DNA of 10,427 bases from positions 1 through 10,427 of the forward strand of contig CALXSZ010000058.1 of assembly GCA_944391275.1 (NCBI GenBank), given 5' to 3'. The DNA comes from an uncultured Syntrophomonadaceae bacterium. GTDB taxonomy: Bacteria > Bacillota > Syntrophomonadia > Syntrophomonadales > Syntrophomonadaceae. Positions 1-6,250 of this stretch are shown one piece after another. A program made the translations under genes and the position numbers. Every line of letters starts with the position of its first letter. Position 1 is the first letter of the stretch. The notes under the pieces were generated by a model that was not told the DNA's origin, made no database searches, and was given only the letters and a program-made list of their open reading frames with translations.

Positions 1-154
1 GAGTAACCGATTACAACGACACGGATTATGGGCCCTACAACGATGGAGTAACCGATTACAACGACACGGATTACGGACCCTATAACGACGGAGTAACCGA
101 TTACAACGACACGGATTATGGGCCCTACAACGATGGAGTAACCGATTACAACGA
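1..154 (+). repeat. 45-bp in-frame tandem repeat, three full copies plus a partial fourth
   Basis: Units lie at 1-45, 46-90 and 91-135, and a 19-base start of a fourth unit is at 136-154. Units 1 and 3 are identical over 45 bases. Unit 2 differs at four bases, all silent third positions (Tyr, Gly, Tyr and Asp codons). The unit encodes VTDYNDTDYGPYNDG. The array continues past the left edge, so its total copy number is unknown. Confidence 0.95.
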
Positions 155-215
155 TAGCGATTATGACGACGGAGATTCTGACTATGACGATGGGAACTCT
201 GACTATGACGACTAA
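1..215 (+). CDS. 3' end of a gene for an Asp/Tyr-rich repeat protein (partial)
   Basis: This is the tail of a reading frame that enters from the left edge. Codons start at base 3 and the stop TAA is at 213-215. The visible 70 residues are three copies of VTDYNDTDYGPYNDG, a partial fourth copy, then a 7-residue unit of the type DSDYDDG, ending in D-D. The frame is supported because all four base differences between repeat copies are at third codon positions and are silent. The tail is very acidic, has no Lys, Arg or hydrophobic segment, and looks disordered or extended. It may bind metal such as calcium, or be a target of modification; both are inferences. No function can be given because the body of the protein is outside the window. 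It overlaps the next gene by 11 bases and is probably the first visible gene of the VTC/DUF4956/CotH operon. In other Bacillota a secreted carbohydrate-binding-type protein is often found at this place, but this cannot be verified here. Confidence 0.75.
   Translation, partial: VTDYNDTDYGPYNDGVTDYNDTDYGPYNDGVTDYNDTDYGPYNDGVTDYNDSDYDDGDSDYDDGNSDYDD
153..212 (+). repeat. 21-bp in-frame tandem repeat encoding an acidic heptad
   Basis: Three consecutive units at 153-173, 174-194 and 195-212 (the last lacks its Gly codon and runs into the stop) encode DSDYDDG, DSDYDDG and NSDYDD. Codon choice varies between units (AGC/TCT for Ser, GAT/GAC for Asp), so these copies are older than the 45-bp units. 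Each unit contains TATGAC, which places an ATG in the +1-shifted frame at 163, 184 and 205, exactly 21 bases apart. These are the candidate starts of the next gene. Confidence 0.85.
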
Positions 216-903
216 CCTGTCAAAAGCCATTCCCCTCCGGCATGAACTGAAGCACCAGATTAACTTGCGGGAAGATCTGGTGCTTACCCAAAGACTTCGA
301 AAATTATTCTTCCATGATAAACATGCTGGAACAGATGGTACTTATCGGGTGACGAGTCTTTATTTTGATACTCCCTACGATAATGCTCTGCGGGAAAAAA
401 TTGACAGCTTGAACCGCCGTGAAAAATTTCGTTTGCGTTATTATGGGATGGACACTTCCCTTATCCGTTTAGAAAAAAAATACAAGGTAAACGGTTTGTG
501 TGGCAAGCGTAGCGCCCGAATGACGTTAGAACAGGTACAGAGACTGCTTTCCAACGATATTGAATTTTTGTTGGATTCTACCGTCCCGCTTTTCATAGAA
601 CTTTACAGTAAACTGCAGGGAAAGAACTTACGACCAAAAACTATTGTGCGTTACAGTCGAGAAGCCTTTTCTTATGAGCCTGGAAACGTACGAATTACGC
701 TGGATCGCAATATCCGTACCGGCCTTGGCAGTATAGATTTTTTAAACCCGGAAATTTTTCATCTGTGTGTGATGGAGCAAAGCACGGTACTGGAAGTCAA
801 ATACGATGCCTTTTTGCCTGAATTTGTCCGCATGGCGGTACAGGTGCCCGGAAGGCAAGCGATAGCCTGTTCCAAATACGCTCTTTGCCGGCGGTTTGAT
901 TAG
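205..903 (+). CDS. VTC-domain protein, polyphosphate-polymerase-like
   Basis: A 232-residue cytosolic protein that fits the single VTC domain found in bacteria and in the yeast vacuolar transporter chaperone, where it makes polyphosphate from ATP. The usual line of tunnel residues is visible: RHELK near the N-terminus (R12-K16), YRVTSLYFDT (47-56), the basic strand RLRYYG (R76, R78), LEKKYK (K91, K92), IVRYSREAF (R149), LDRNIRT (R168, R171), LEVKYD (E197, K199) and SKY (K224). The domain is therefore probably active, although the product (polyphosphate or another phosphate polymer) is inferred. The start at 205 gives a normal N-terminus and has GGGA nine bases upstream. In-frame ATGs at 163, 184 and 190 also exist, and 184 has GGAG nine bases upstream. 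The start lies inside the previous gene (11-base overlap). The DUF4956 gene follows after 25 bases. There are no membrane segments. Confidence 0.88.
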   Translation: MTTNLSKAIPLRHELKHQINLREDLVLTQRLRKLFFHDKHAGTDGTYRVTSLYFDTPYDNALREKIDSLNRREKFRLRYYGMDTSLIRLEKKYKVNGLCGKRSARMTLEQVQRLLSNDIEFLLDSTVPLFIELYSKLQGKNLRPKTIVRYSREAFSYEPGNVRITLDRNIRTGLGSIDFLNPEIFHLCVMEQSTVLEVKYDAFLPEFVRMAVQVPGRQAIACSKYALCRRFD

Positions 904-928
904 AAAAGTAAATGGAGGAGGAACTGTA

Positions 929-1603
929 ATGACAACCTTTCGGGATATTTTCAAATCCAGCTTTCTTGAGAATATCACCAATGTCTCCTTGCTAGATATG
1001 ATCATTGCGCTTGTTTTAGCTTTTTTGTTGGGATTATTTATCTTTTTTGTTTATAAAAAGAGCTACAGTGGCGTGATGTACTCAGCGAGTTTTGGCGTGA
1101 CAATGATCGCTTTATCCCTTATTACAACTCTGCTAATTATGGCGGTGGCGAGCAATATTGTGTTGTCTCTCGGCATGGTGGGCGCTCTGTCGATTGTTCG
1201 GTTTCGTACGGCTGTTAAGGAACCGATGGATATTGTCTTTTTGTTTTGGGCCATTGCGGTAGGTATTGTGCTGGCGGCGGGGTTGGTTCCACTGGCGGTA
1301 TTCGGAAGCATTTTTATCGGAGCCGTGTTGGTAGCCTTCTCCAAAAAGAAAACAATGGATTTGCCCTATATTTTGGTGGTGCACTGTGAAAATAGTCAAA
1401 TTGAGGAACAGACACGAACTTTCATAAAATTTCAGGTCAAGCGGCTGAGTCTTAAGAGCAAAAGCGTGGACAATGGCTGTGTGGAACTTAACTATGAAGT
1501 CCGCTTAAAAGAGGATAGCAGCGCTTTTGTCAATGAGTTGGAGTCTATGCCGGGCGTCTCCCGGGTTGTGTTGGTTTCCTACAATGGCGATTATATGGGA
1601 TAG
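929..1603 (+). CDS. DUF4956 family membrane protein
   Basis: A 224-residue protein with four predicted membrane helices at about residues 22-42, 52-74, 102-117 and 119-137, then a soluble domain of about 85 residues (139-224). The stretch GALSIVRFRTAVKEP (85-99), between helices 2 and 3, with Arg and Lys inside an otherwise hydrophobic region, is the hallmark of the DUF4956 family. The start at 929 was chosen because GGAGGAGG (914-921) sits seven bases upstream; an ATG at 896 in the same frame overlaps the VTC gene and has no such site. The family function is not established. Its regular pairing with a separate VTC-domain gene recalls the eukaryotic VTC complex, in which a polymerase domain feeds a membrane part, so a role in anchoring or export of the product is an inference. 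The cotH gene starts four bases after the stop. Confidence 0.85.
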   Translation: MTTFRDIFKSSFLENITNVSLLDMIIALVLAFLLGLFIFFVYKKSYSGVMYSASFGVTMIALSLITTLLIMAVASNIVLSLGMVGALSIVRFRTAVKEPMDIVFLFWAIAVGIVLAAGLVPLAVFGSIFIGAVLVAFSKKKTMDLPYILVVHCENSQIEEQTRTFIKFQVKRLSLKSKSVDNGCVELNYEVRLKEDSSAFVNELESMPGVSRVVLVSYNGDYMG

Positions 1604-1607
1604 AGCG

Positions 1608-3056
1608 ATGGTTAAGCATAAGTACATCGACCGAATTTGCATCAGTGCAGCGGTTTTGGCTGTTTGTCTCACGCTGCTGCTAATGTTCGTCGAACAGCGG
1701 AGAATTTCCAAAACCAGCGTCAACATAGGATATGAGACAAGGCTGTTTGACGACAGCAGGGTACATACAATTGACATTCAAATCAAGGATTGGAATGCTT
1801 TTATCCAAAATGCCGACCAAGAAGAATACGTTGCCTGTACTGTGGAAATCGACGGAGAAACATTCCAACAAATAGGGTTGCGGGCCAAAGGAAACAACTC
1901 TTTGCGGCTGACGAAAAAATATGAACTGTCCCGATATAGTCTCAAGCTGGAATTTGATCAGTTTTTGGATGGAGAAAATTACTATGGGCTGGATAAATTT
2001 TCTTTGGATGCTTCTTTTCAGGACAACAGCTATCTAAAAACCTATATGACTTATGATATGATGGCGTATATGGGAGTTCCGACTCCCCTTTGCAGCTATG
2101 TATGGGTGACGATTAATGGGCAAGATTGGGGGCTGTTCCTGGCGATCGAGGAACCGGAAGAAGCCTTTGCTCGCCGAAATTTTGGGAATGAACATGGGAT
2201 TTTGTACAAGCCGGATTATCGTTCTCTCGATGCGGAAAACGCCGATGTAGCGCTGAAATATATCGATGATAATCCAGAAAATTATCCCGGTATTTTTGAG
2301 AACGCTAAATTTAAAATATCGCAAGCGGATCAAAAACGATTAATCGAGTCGCTGAAAACTCTGTCTACCGGAGAAAACTTAGAAACCGCAATCAATGTGG
2401 ACGAGGTGTTGCGATATTTTACCGTGCAGGTTTTTGTCATGAATTGGGATAGCTACTTGGGCCGTACTGGACACAATTACTTTTTATATGAGAAAGATGG
2501 AGTCCTCAGCATCTTGCCCTGGGATTATAACTTAGCTTTTGGCACTTATGCACTGGGGATGACGGACCCCATTACAGATCCCAATGTTTTGATCAATTAC
2601 CCAATTAACACCCCGGCAGAAGGCCAATACATGCTTAACCGACCGCTATATCACCACCTGATGAAGCATGACGCGTATTTTTCCCGCTATCATGCATATT
2701 TTGATGATTACCTTTCGGAATACTTTGAAAACGGTCGATTTGAAGATACTCTATGTCGTATGGAGAATCTGATTTCTTCTTATGTCCGAAAAGATCCGAC
2801 CGCCTTTTGCTCCTTTGAAGACCATCAATTGGCGGTGGACACGCTAGAACAGGTTTGTTTGCTCCGGGCCCAAAGCATCCGTAAACAGCTGAGAGGAGAA
2901 ATTCCTGCAACCATAAAAGGGCAGCAGGAACGACCGGAAAAAAAACTGGATGCTTCTCATATAGATCTTGAGAGTCTTGGAGATTTTGATGATCTGAAAA
3001 ATGCAAAATTAAAACAGGACAATGCATTGGATAAGATACTGAGTAAAGAGTCATGA
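1608..3056 (+). CDS. Membrane-anchored CotH-family protein kinase
   Basis: A 482-residue protein of the CotH kinase family, atypical kinases first known from Bacillus spore coat. A single membrane anchor (about residues 10-28) suggests that the catalytic part faces outside. Visible family motifs are RAKGNNS (92-98), YGLDKFSLD followed by YLKTYMTYDMM, WGLFLAIEE, GILYKPD, the catalytic segment MNWDSYLGRTGHNYFLY with D281, and PWDYNLAFG with D306 as the metal-binding Asp. The spacing of the two Asp residues (25) is close to that in Bacillus CotH. The C-terminal 50 or so residues are charged and probably disordered. The start at 1608 lies four bases after the DUF4956 stop with a weak GGGA site (1597-1600); an in-frame ATG at 1584 is possible but overlaps the previous gene. 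Its substrate is unknown. The repeat protein at the head of the operon is a candidate by position only. No lipobox Cys or LPXTG-type sorting signal is seen. Confidence 0.9.
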   Translation: MVKHKYIDRICISAAVLAVCLTLLLMFVEQRRISKTSVNIGYETRLFDDSRVHTIDIQIKDWNAFIQNADQEEYVACTVEIDGETFQQIGLRAKGNNSLRLTKKYELSRYSLKLEFDQFLDGENYYGLDKFSLDASFQDNSYLKTYMTYDMMAYMGVPTPLCSYVWVTINGQDWGLFLAIEEPEEAFARRNFGNEHGILYKPDYRSLDAENADVALKYIDDNPENYPGIFENAKFKISQADQKRLIESLKTLSTGENLETAINVDEVLRYFTVQVFVMNWDSYLGRTGHNYFLYEKDGVLSILPWDYNLAFGTYALGMTDPITDPNVLINYPINTPAEGQYMLNRPLYHHLMKHDAYFSRYHAYFDDYLSEYFENGRFEDTLCRMENLISSYVRKDPTAFCSFEDHQLAVDTLEQVCLLRAQSIRKQLRGEIPATIKGQQERPEKKLDASHIDLESLGDFDDLKNAKLKQDNALDKILSKES

Positions 3057-3438
3057 TCGATCAATAGGGTAAATGTATTTCCTTCCTATGGAGTATGGAC
3101 TATTGTCTGTAGACAAAAAATGGAACGCCTTTTGAGGAATATAAGGAATATAAGGAAAACTCTTTTGCATGTTCGTATTCTTTCGGAAGGGGTATTATAT
3201 TATTACTTGTTGGATAAAACAAAATGCCCCCCATAAAACGGGATCTCAAAAAAACCTAAAAAACCCTATGACAGGTTCCCTTAAAGTGAAGAGAGAATCG
3301 ATCGGTTCTATATCAACGCATATAGGGTAAAATAGACAGGAAAAATTTTTCTTTTTTTGTTTCCGGTTTGTTATTCATAAAGTGTTTTTTTCGCCATACA
3401 GTTGTATTAAAAAACAAAAAAAGAGAGCAGGAACGAAA
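3057..3438 (+). other. AT-rich intergenic region without a supported gene
   Basis: This 382-base stretch separates the CotH operon from the next gene. No reading frame longer than about 20 codons with a good ribosome binding site is seen. It contains a perfect 10-base palindrome overlapping the cotH stop (3054-3063), a 9-base tandem repeat (3135-3159), the decamer ATAGGGTAAA at 3064-3073 and again at 3322-3331, and the heptamer ATCGATC near each copy (3056-3062 and 3297-3303). A homopolymer-rich A/T stretch (about 3341-3360) precedes the next gene. Neither a clear rho-independent terminator for cotH nor a good sigma-A promoter was found, although one or both should be here. Confidence 0.6.
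3135..3159 (+). repeat. Short 9-bp tandem repeat, about 2.8 copies
   Basis: AGGAATATA occurs at 3135-3143 and 3144-3152, followed by AGGAAAA at 3153-3159. It is purine-rich and non-coding. It may be slippage-prone sequence or a binding site; nothing decides between these. Confidence 0.7.
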
Positions 3439-4152
3439 ATGGCGAAAAAATATTGGATTTTAACCATCTTGGGAGTGATTCTTTTAGTAGGCGTTCTGAC
3501 TGCGGCTCCCAAACTAAAAACGGCTTATGAAAGAGCGCATATTCAGCCAGAAGCAGAATTTTCCGCTGCATTAGAACATATGGGAACTTTAGAAAGTTTT
3601 TCCTATACCATTCATTCGACTTTTCAGGTACAGGACCGGGAAGAAGTGATGAGTCAGGTTACCGGGGAACGAAAGGAGGGAAATGTTCATATCCAGGGGG
3701 AAATGGTGAAAACGCCCATTGATATATATTATATTGACGGCATCATCTATAATTATGACGAGACAGCTGGGAAATGGATGGTGATTGAAAGCGATACCGG
3801 GAGCGCAGCTGAATTGTATATTAATGAACTCAATCCGCTGATCTATATTGATTTTCGAGAGAATGGGATGCGGGCCGAATATGATTTTGGCGAATTAGAC
3901 GGGGATGAGTGTTTGCTGGTCAGTGGGAATCCGATGATGCGAAATGAGTTGTTGGATAGTATTTGGCAGGATTTTTCTTGCACCTTATGGATTGATTATG
4001 AGCAAAATTTGGTTAAACAGGTATCCCTACAAGCGATCAATCGGAATAACCCCCAGACCAGCCTGGATATTACGGCTCAATTTTCGCAATTTGACCAGGA
4101 AATGACGATTGAACCGCCCGATCTGACGCAGAAAAAAGACGTGGAAGAATAA
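3439..4152 (+). CDS. N-terminally anchored extracytoplasmic protein of unknown function
   Basis: A 237-residue protein with a short basic N-terminus (MAKK), one hydrophobic segment at about residues 5-22 and a soluble remainder predicted to lie outside the membrane. There is no lipobox Cys, and the AAP after the helix gives at best a weak signal-peptidase site, so a membrane anchor is more likely than release. The body alternates polar and hydrophobic residues (SFSYTIHSTFQVQ, NVHIQGEMVKTPIDIYYIDG, CTLWIDYEQNLVKQVSLQA), as expected for a half-barrel of beta strands like LolA/LppX-type lipoprotein domains. That fold is suggested by pattern only. The start at 3439 was chosen because AGGA (3429-3432) lies six bases upstream and the hydrophobic segment follows at once; an ATG at 3382 in the same frame has no such site. 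It is a single gene between a long intergenic region and a strong terminator, so it is probably its own transcription unit. No function is assigned. Confidence 0.8.
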   Translation: MAKKYWILTILGVILLVGVLTAAPKLKTAYERAHIQPEAEFSAALEHMGTLESFSYTIHSTFQVQDREEVMSQVTGERKEGNVHIQGEMVKTPIDIYYIDGIIYNYDETAGKWMVIESDTGSAAELYINELNPLIYIDFRENGMRAEYDFGELDGDECLLVSGNPMMRNELLDSIWQDFSCTLWIDYEQNLVKQVSLQAINRNNPQTSLDITAQFSQFDQEMTIEPPDLTQKKDVEE

Positions 4153-4173
4153 AATCCTATGAAAAATAGAACC

Positions 4174-4212
4174 AAAAGAGCTTGGATGGATCCGAAATCT
4201 AAGCTCTTTTTT
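4174..4212 (+). terminator. Rho-independent terminator
   Basis: The arm at 4174-4187 (AAAAGAGCTTGGAT) pairs over 14 positions, including one G-T wobble, with 4197-4210. The loop is nine bases and a run of six T ends at 4212. It lies 22 bases after the stop of the anchored protein and closes that unit before the glycogen promoter. The A-rich left arm means it might also act on the other strand. Confidence 0.9.
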
Positions 4213-4243
4213 ATGTGAAAAAAGTTTGACGATCATAAAACGA

Positions 4244-4271
4244 TTGCATTTCACGCCCAATTCAGTATAGT
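4244..4271 (+). promoter_or_regulatory. Candidate sigma-A promoter of the glg operon
   Basis: TATAGT at 4266-4271 is a good -10 box. Sixteen bases upstream is TTGCAT (4244-4249), a weak -35 box matching the consensus at the first three bases only. Transcription would start near 4278, about 17 bases before the first candidate start codon. The position just after a terminator and before glgB supports it. A better -35 match, TTGACG at 4225-4230, is too far away (about 34 bases) to pair with this -10. Confidence 0.5.
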
Positions 4272-4316
4272 AGAAAGTAGAAAAAGGAAATAAAATGAAA
4301 CGACGCGAAATAAAAC

Positions 4317-4324
4317 GGGAGGTG
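4317..4324 (+). promoter_or_regulatory. Ribosome binding site deciding the glgB start
   Basis: GGGAGGTG lies six bases before the ATG at 4331 and is the strongest Shine-Dalgarno match in this region. It favours 4331 over the in-frame ATG at 4295, which has its own weaker site AAGGAA six bases upstream (4284-4288 core). Confidence 0.75.
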
Positions 4325-4330
4325 AAAAGC

Positions 4331-6244
4331 ATGGCGAACGAATTTCTCACATCCGAAGAACGTTATTTATTTGGCGAAGGGACCTTTTACGATTGTCCGA
4401 GAAAGTTCGGAGCCCATTTTTCAAGACAGGGATCGACCGAAGGATTTGCCTTTACCGTCTGGGCGCCGCACGCAACCAACGTATGGGTAACCGGTTCCTT
4501 TAATCAATGGCGTATGCAAGAGTTTCCTTTAGCCCCTTTGGAAGACAGCGGAGTTTGGAGCGGTTTTGTTGCAAGGGCCGAACCCGGGGATTTGTACAAA
4601 TATGTTATTCAAACAGGCGAAGGGGATATTTTATTAAAGGCCGACCCCTTTGCCTTTATGAGCGAATGTCCGCCCGGAACGGCTTCGAAATTGACGCGAT
4701 TTCCGGATTATGCTTGGCAGGACCATTTGTGGATGCGTAAACGAAAACGAAAAAACTTCTTTTCTCAGCCTTTGAATATTTATGAAGTTCACGCGACGTC
4801 TTGGAGAAGACATCCAAAAAGTGATTTATCTAACCAGTCGTTTTATTCTTGGACAGAATTAGCGCAGGAGCTGATTCCCTACGTAAAAAAAATGCATTAT
4901 ACTCATCTGGAATTGCTGCCGATCATGGAGCATCCATTCGACGGTTCTTGGGGGTATCAAATAACCGGGTACTTTGCTCCGACGGCGCGCTTGGGGAAGC
5001 CGCAGGATTTTATGGCGTTTATTGATCGGTGCCATCAGGAAGGAATCGGTGTCATTTTGGACTGGGTTCCCGGACATTTTTGCCGGGATGCGCATGGACT
5101 GGGGAATTTTGATGGAAAGCCGTTGTATGAGTGCGGCGACCATGAACAATGGGGAACTTATTTATTTGATTTTGCCCGTAATGAAGTACGGTCGTTTTTA
5201 ATCAGCAACGCTTTATTCTGGTTAGAGACGTATCATATAGACGGCTTACGGGTGGATGGCGTAAGCAGTATGTTAAATTTAAATTTCGGTGTCATACGGG
5301 AGGAGAAAAAACGCTATAATTCAAAAGGTGGAGAAGAAAATTTAGATGCGGTGGCTTTCTTGCGGCAATTGAATCAAACGGTCGGGAAACGCTGTCCAGG
5401 CGTTTGGATGATTGCAGAAGAAAGTACGGCTTGGCCCCTGGTGACGTATCCGCCGGAAGACGGAGGTTTGGGATTCCACTATAAATGGGACATGGGTTGG
5501 ATGAACGATACGCTTCGGTATATGCAAACGGATTTTTCAGAGCGTCCACGGGAACATGAAAAACTTACGTTCTCGATGATGTATCAATTTCATGAAAATT
5601 TTATTTTGCCCTTATCCCATGATGAAGTGGTTCATGGGAAACATTCGCTCATTGGGCGTATGCCTGGAACCTATTCGCAACAATTTGCCGGACTCCGGCT
5701 GCTGTATTTGTATCAGATGACGCATCCTGGGGGAAAATTGAATTTTATGGGAAATGAGATTGGGCAGTTTATTGAATGGCGGTATGACGAATCCATTGAA
5801 TGGTTTTTACTTGACTACGAAAGTCACTTCCGCTATCAAAACTATGTGCAAACCGTGAATCGTCTCTATTTACGAGAAAAAGCCTTTTGGCTTCAGGATC
5901 ACGACTGGAAAGGGTTTGTCTGGATAGAAGCCAACAATCGGAAACAAAGTGTTTTTGTGTATATTCGGAGAACGGGGAAGCCGAAAGAACAGTGTTTGGT
6001 ACTGTTGAATTTCCAGCCGATCGCCTACACGGATTACCGCATTGGCGTTCCGGAGAAAGGACGGTACCGGGAGAGTTTCAATACTGACGCAATAGAGTTT
6101 GGTGGAAGTGGACAAACCAACCCCCACGTACGAAAAACCGAAGAAATTTCCTGGCAAGGCCTGTCTCAGTCGCTGACACTTACCGTCCCGCCGTTGGGGG
6201 GCATTATTCTAAAACGTTATGGGAAAAGTCAAAAGGAGAAATAG
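4331..6244 (+). CDS. glgB: 1,4-alpha-glucan branching enzyme
   Basis: GlgB cuts alpha-1,4 glucan chains and rejoins the fragment through an alpha-1,6 bond, making glycogen branches in the cytosol. The 637-residue protein starts with a CBM48 module (FTVWAPHATNVWVTGSFNQW at about 38-57), then a GH13 barrel. GH13 regions are visible: DWVPGHF (region I), DGLRVDGVSSML with nucleophile D309, MIAEEST with general acid E363, and LSHDEVVHGK with D431. The spacings of 54 and 68 residues nearly match those of the E. coli enzyme. A C-terminal beta domain ends in LTVPPLGGIILKRY. The length fits the short GlgB type, which lacks the extra N-terminal module of the 728-residue E. coli enzyme. Start 4331 is preferred for its strong ribosome binding site; starting at 4295 would add 12 mostly basic residues. 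glgP follows after six bases. Confidence 0.96.
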   Translation: MANEFLTSEERYLFGEGTFYDCPRKFGAHFSRQGSTEGFAFTVWAPHATNVWVTGSFNQWRMQEFPLAPLEDSGVWSGFVARAEPGDLYKYVIQTGEGDILLKADPFAFMSECPPGTASKLTRFPDYAWQDHLWMRKRKRKNFFSQPLNIYEVHATSWRRHPKSDLSNQSFYSWTELAQELIPYVKKMHYTHLELLPIMEHPFDGSWGYQITGYFAPTARLGKPQDFMAFIDRCHQEGIGVILDWVPGHFCRDAHGLGNFDGKPLYECGDHEQWGTYLFDFARNEVRSFLISNALFWLETYHIDGLRVDGVSSMLNLNFGVIREEKKRYNSKGGEENLDAVAFLRQLNQTVGKRCPGVWMIAEESTAWPLVTYPPEDGGLGFHYKWDMGWMNDTLRYMQTDFSERPREHEKLTFSMMYQFHENFILPLSHDEVVHGKHSLIGRMPGTYSQQFAGLRLLYLYQMTHPGGKLNFMGNEIGQFIEWRYDESIEWFLLDYESHFRYQNYVQTVNRLYLREKAFWLQDHDWKGFVWIEANNRKQSVFVYIRRTGKPKEQCLVLLNFQPIAYTDYRIGVPEKGRYRESFNTDAIEFGGSGQTNPHVRKTEEISWQGLSQSLTLTVPPLGGIILKRYGKSQKEK

Positions 6245-6250
6245 AAATAC

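Noticed and set aside
163..204. Upstream in-frame extension of the VTC protein starting at ATG 163
   Set aside because: This stretch is the heptad repeat of the previous gene read in a shifted frame. It gives a non-family N-terminus, while the start at 205 leaves a normal VTC domain. ATG 184, with GGAG, cannot be fully excluded.
1..212. The repeats as a CRISPR array or other non-coding repeat system
   Set aside because: There are no variable spacers; the units are directly adjacent, multiples of three in length and keep an open frame with silent differences, so they are coding repeats.
742..1399. Minus-strand open frames over the VTC and DUF4956 genes
   Set aside because: They lie opposite well-supported genes, have no ribosome binding sites or recognisable domains, and their composition is that of antisense shadows.
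3103..3116. Inverted repeat TTGTCT-GT-AGACAA followed by A residues as a cotH terminator
   Set aside because: The tract after it is A rather than T on the + strand, and on the minus strand the T run precedes the stem. The stem is also short, so it does not meet terminator criteria.
3073..3135. A 20-codon frame after cotH starting at ATG 3073
   Set aside because: The only purine-rich sequence upstream (GGGT at 3067-3070) is too close to the ATG, and the peptide has no recognisable feature.
3189..3230. Eight-base inverted repeat (GGGGTATT with AATGCCCC) as a terminator or riboswitch stem
   Set aside because: The loop is 26 bases, no T run follows, and no known riboswitch core was recognised.
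3305..3333. Promoter for the anchored protein with -10 TAAAAT at 3328-3333
   Set aside because: No acceptable -35 box lies 16-18 bases upstream (the best is GTTCTA), so this was not listed as a feature.
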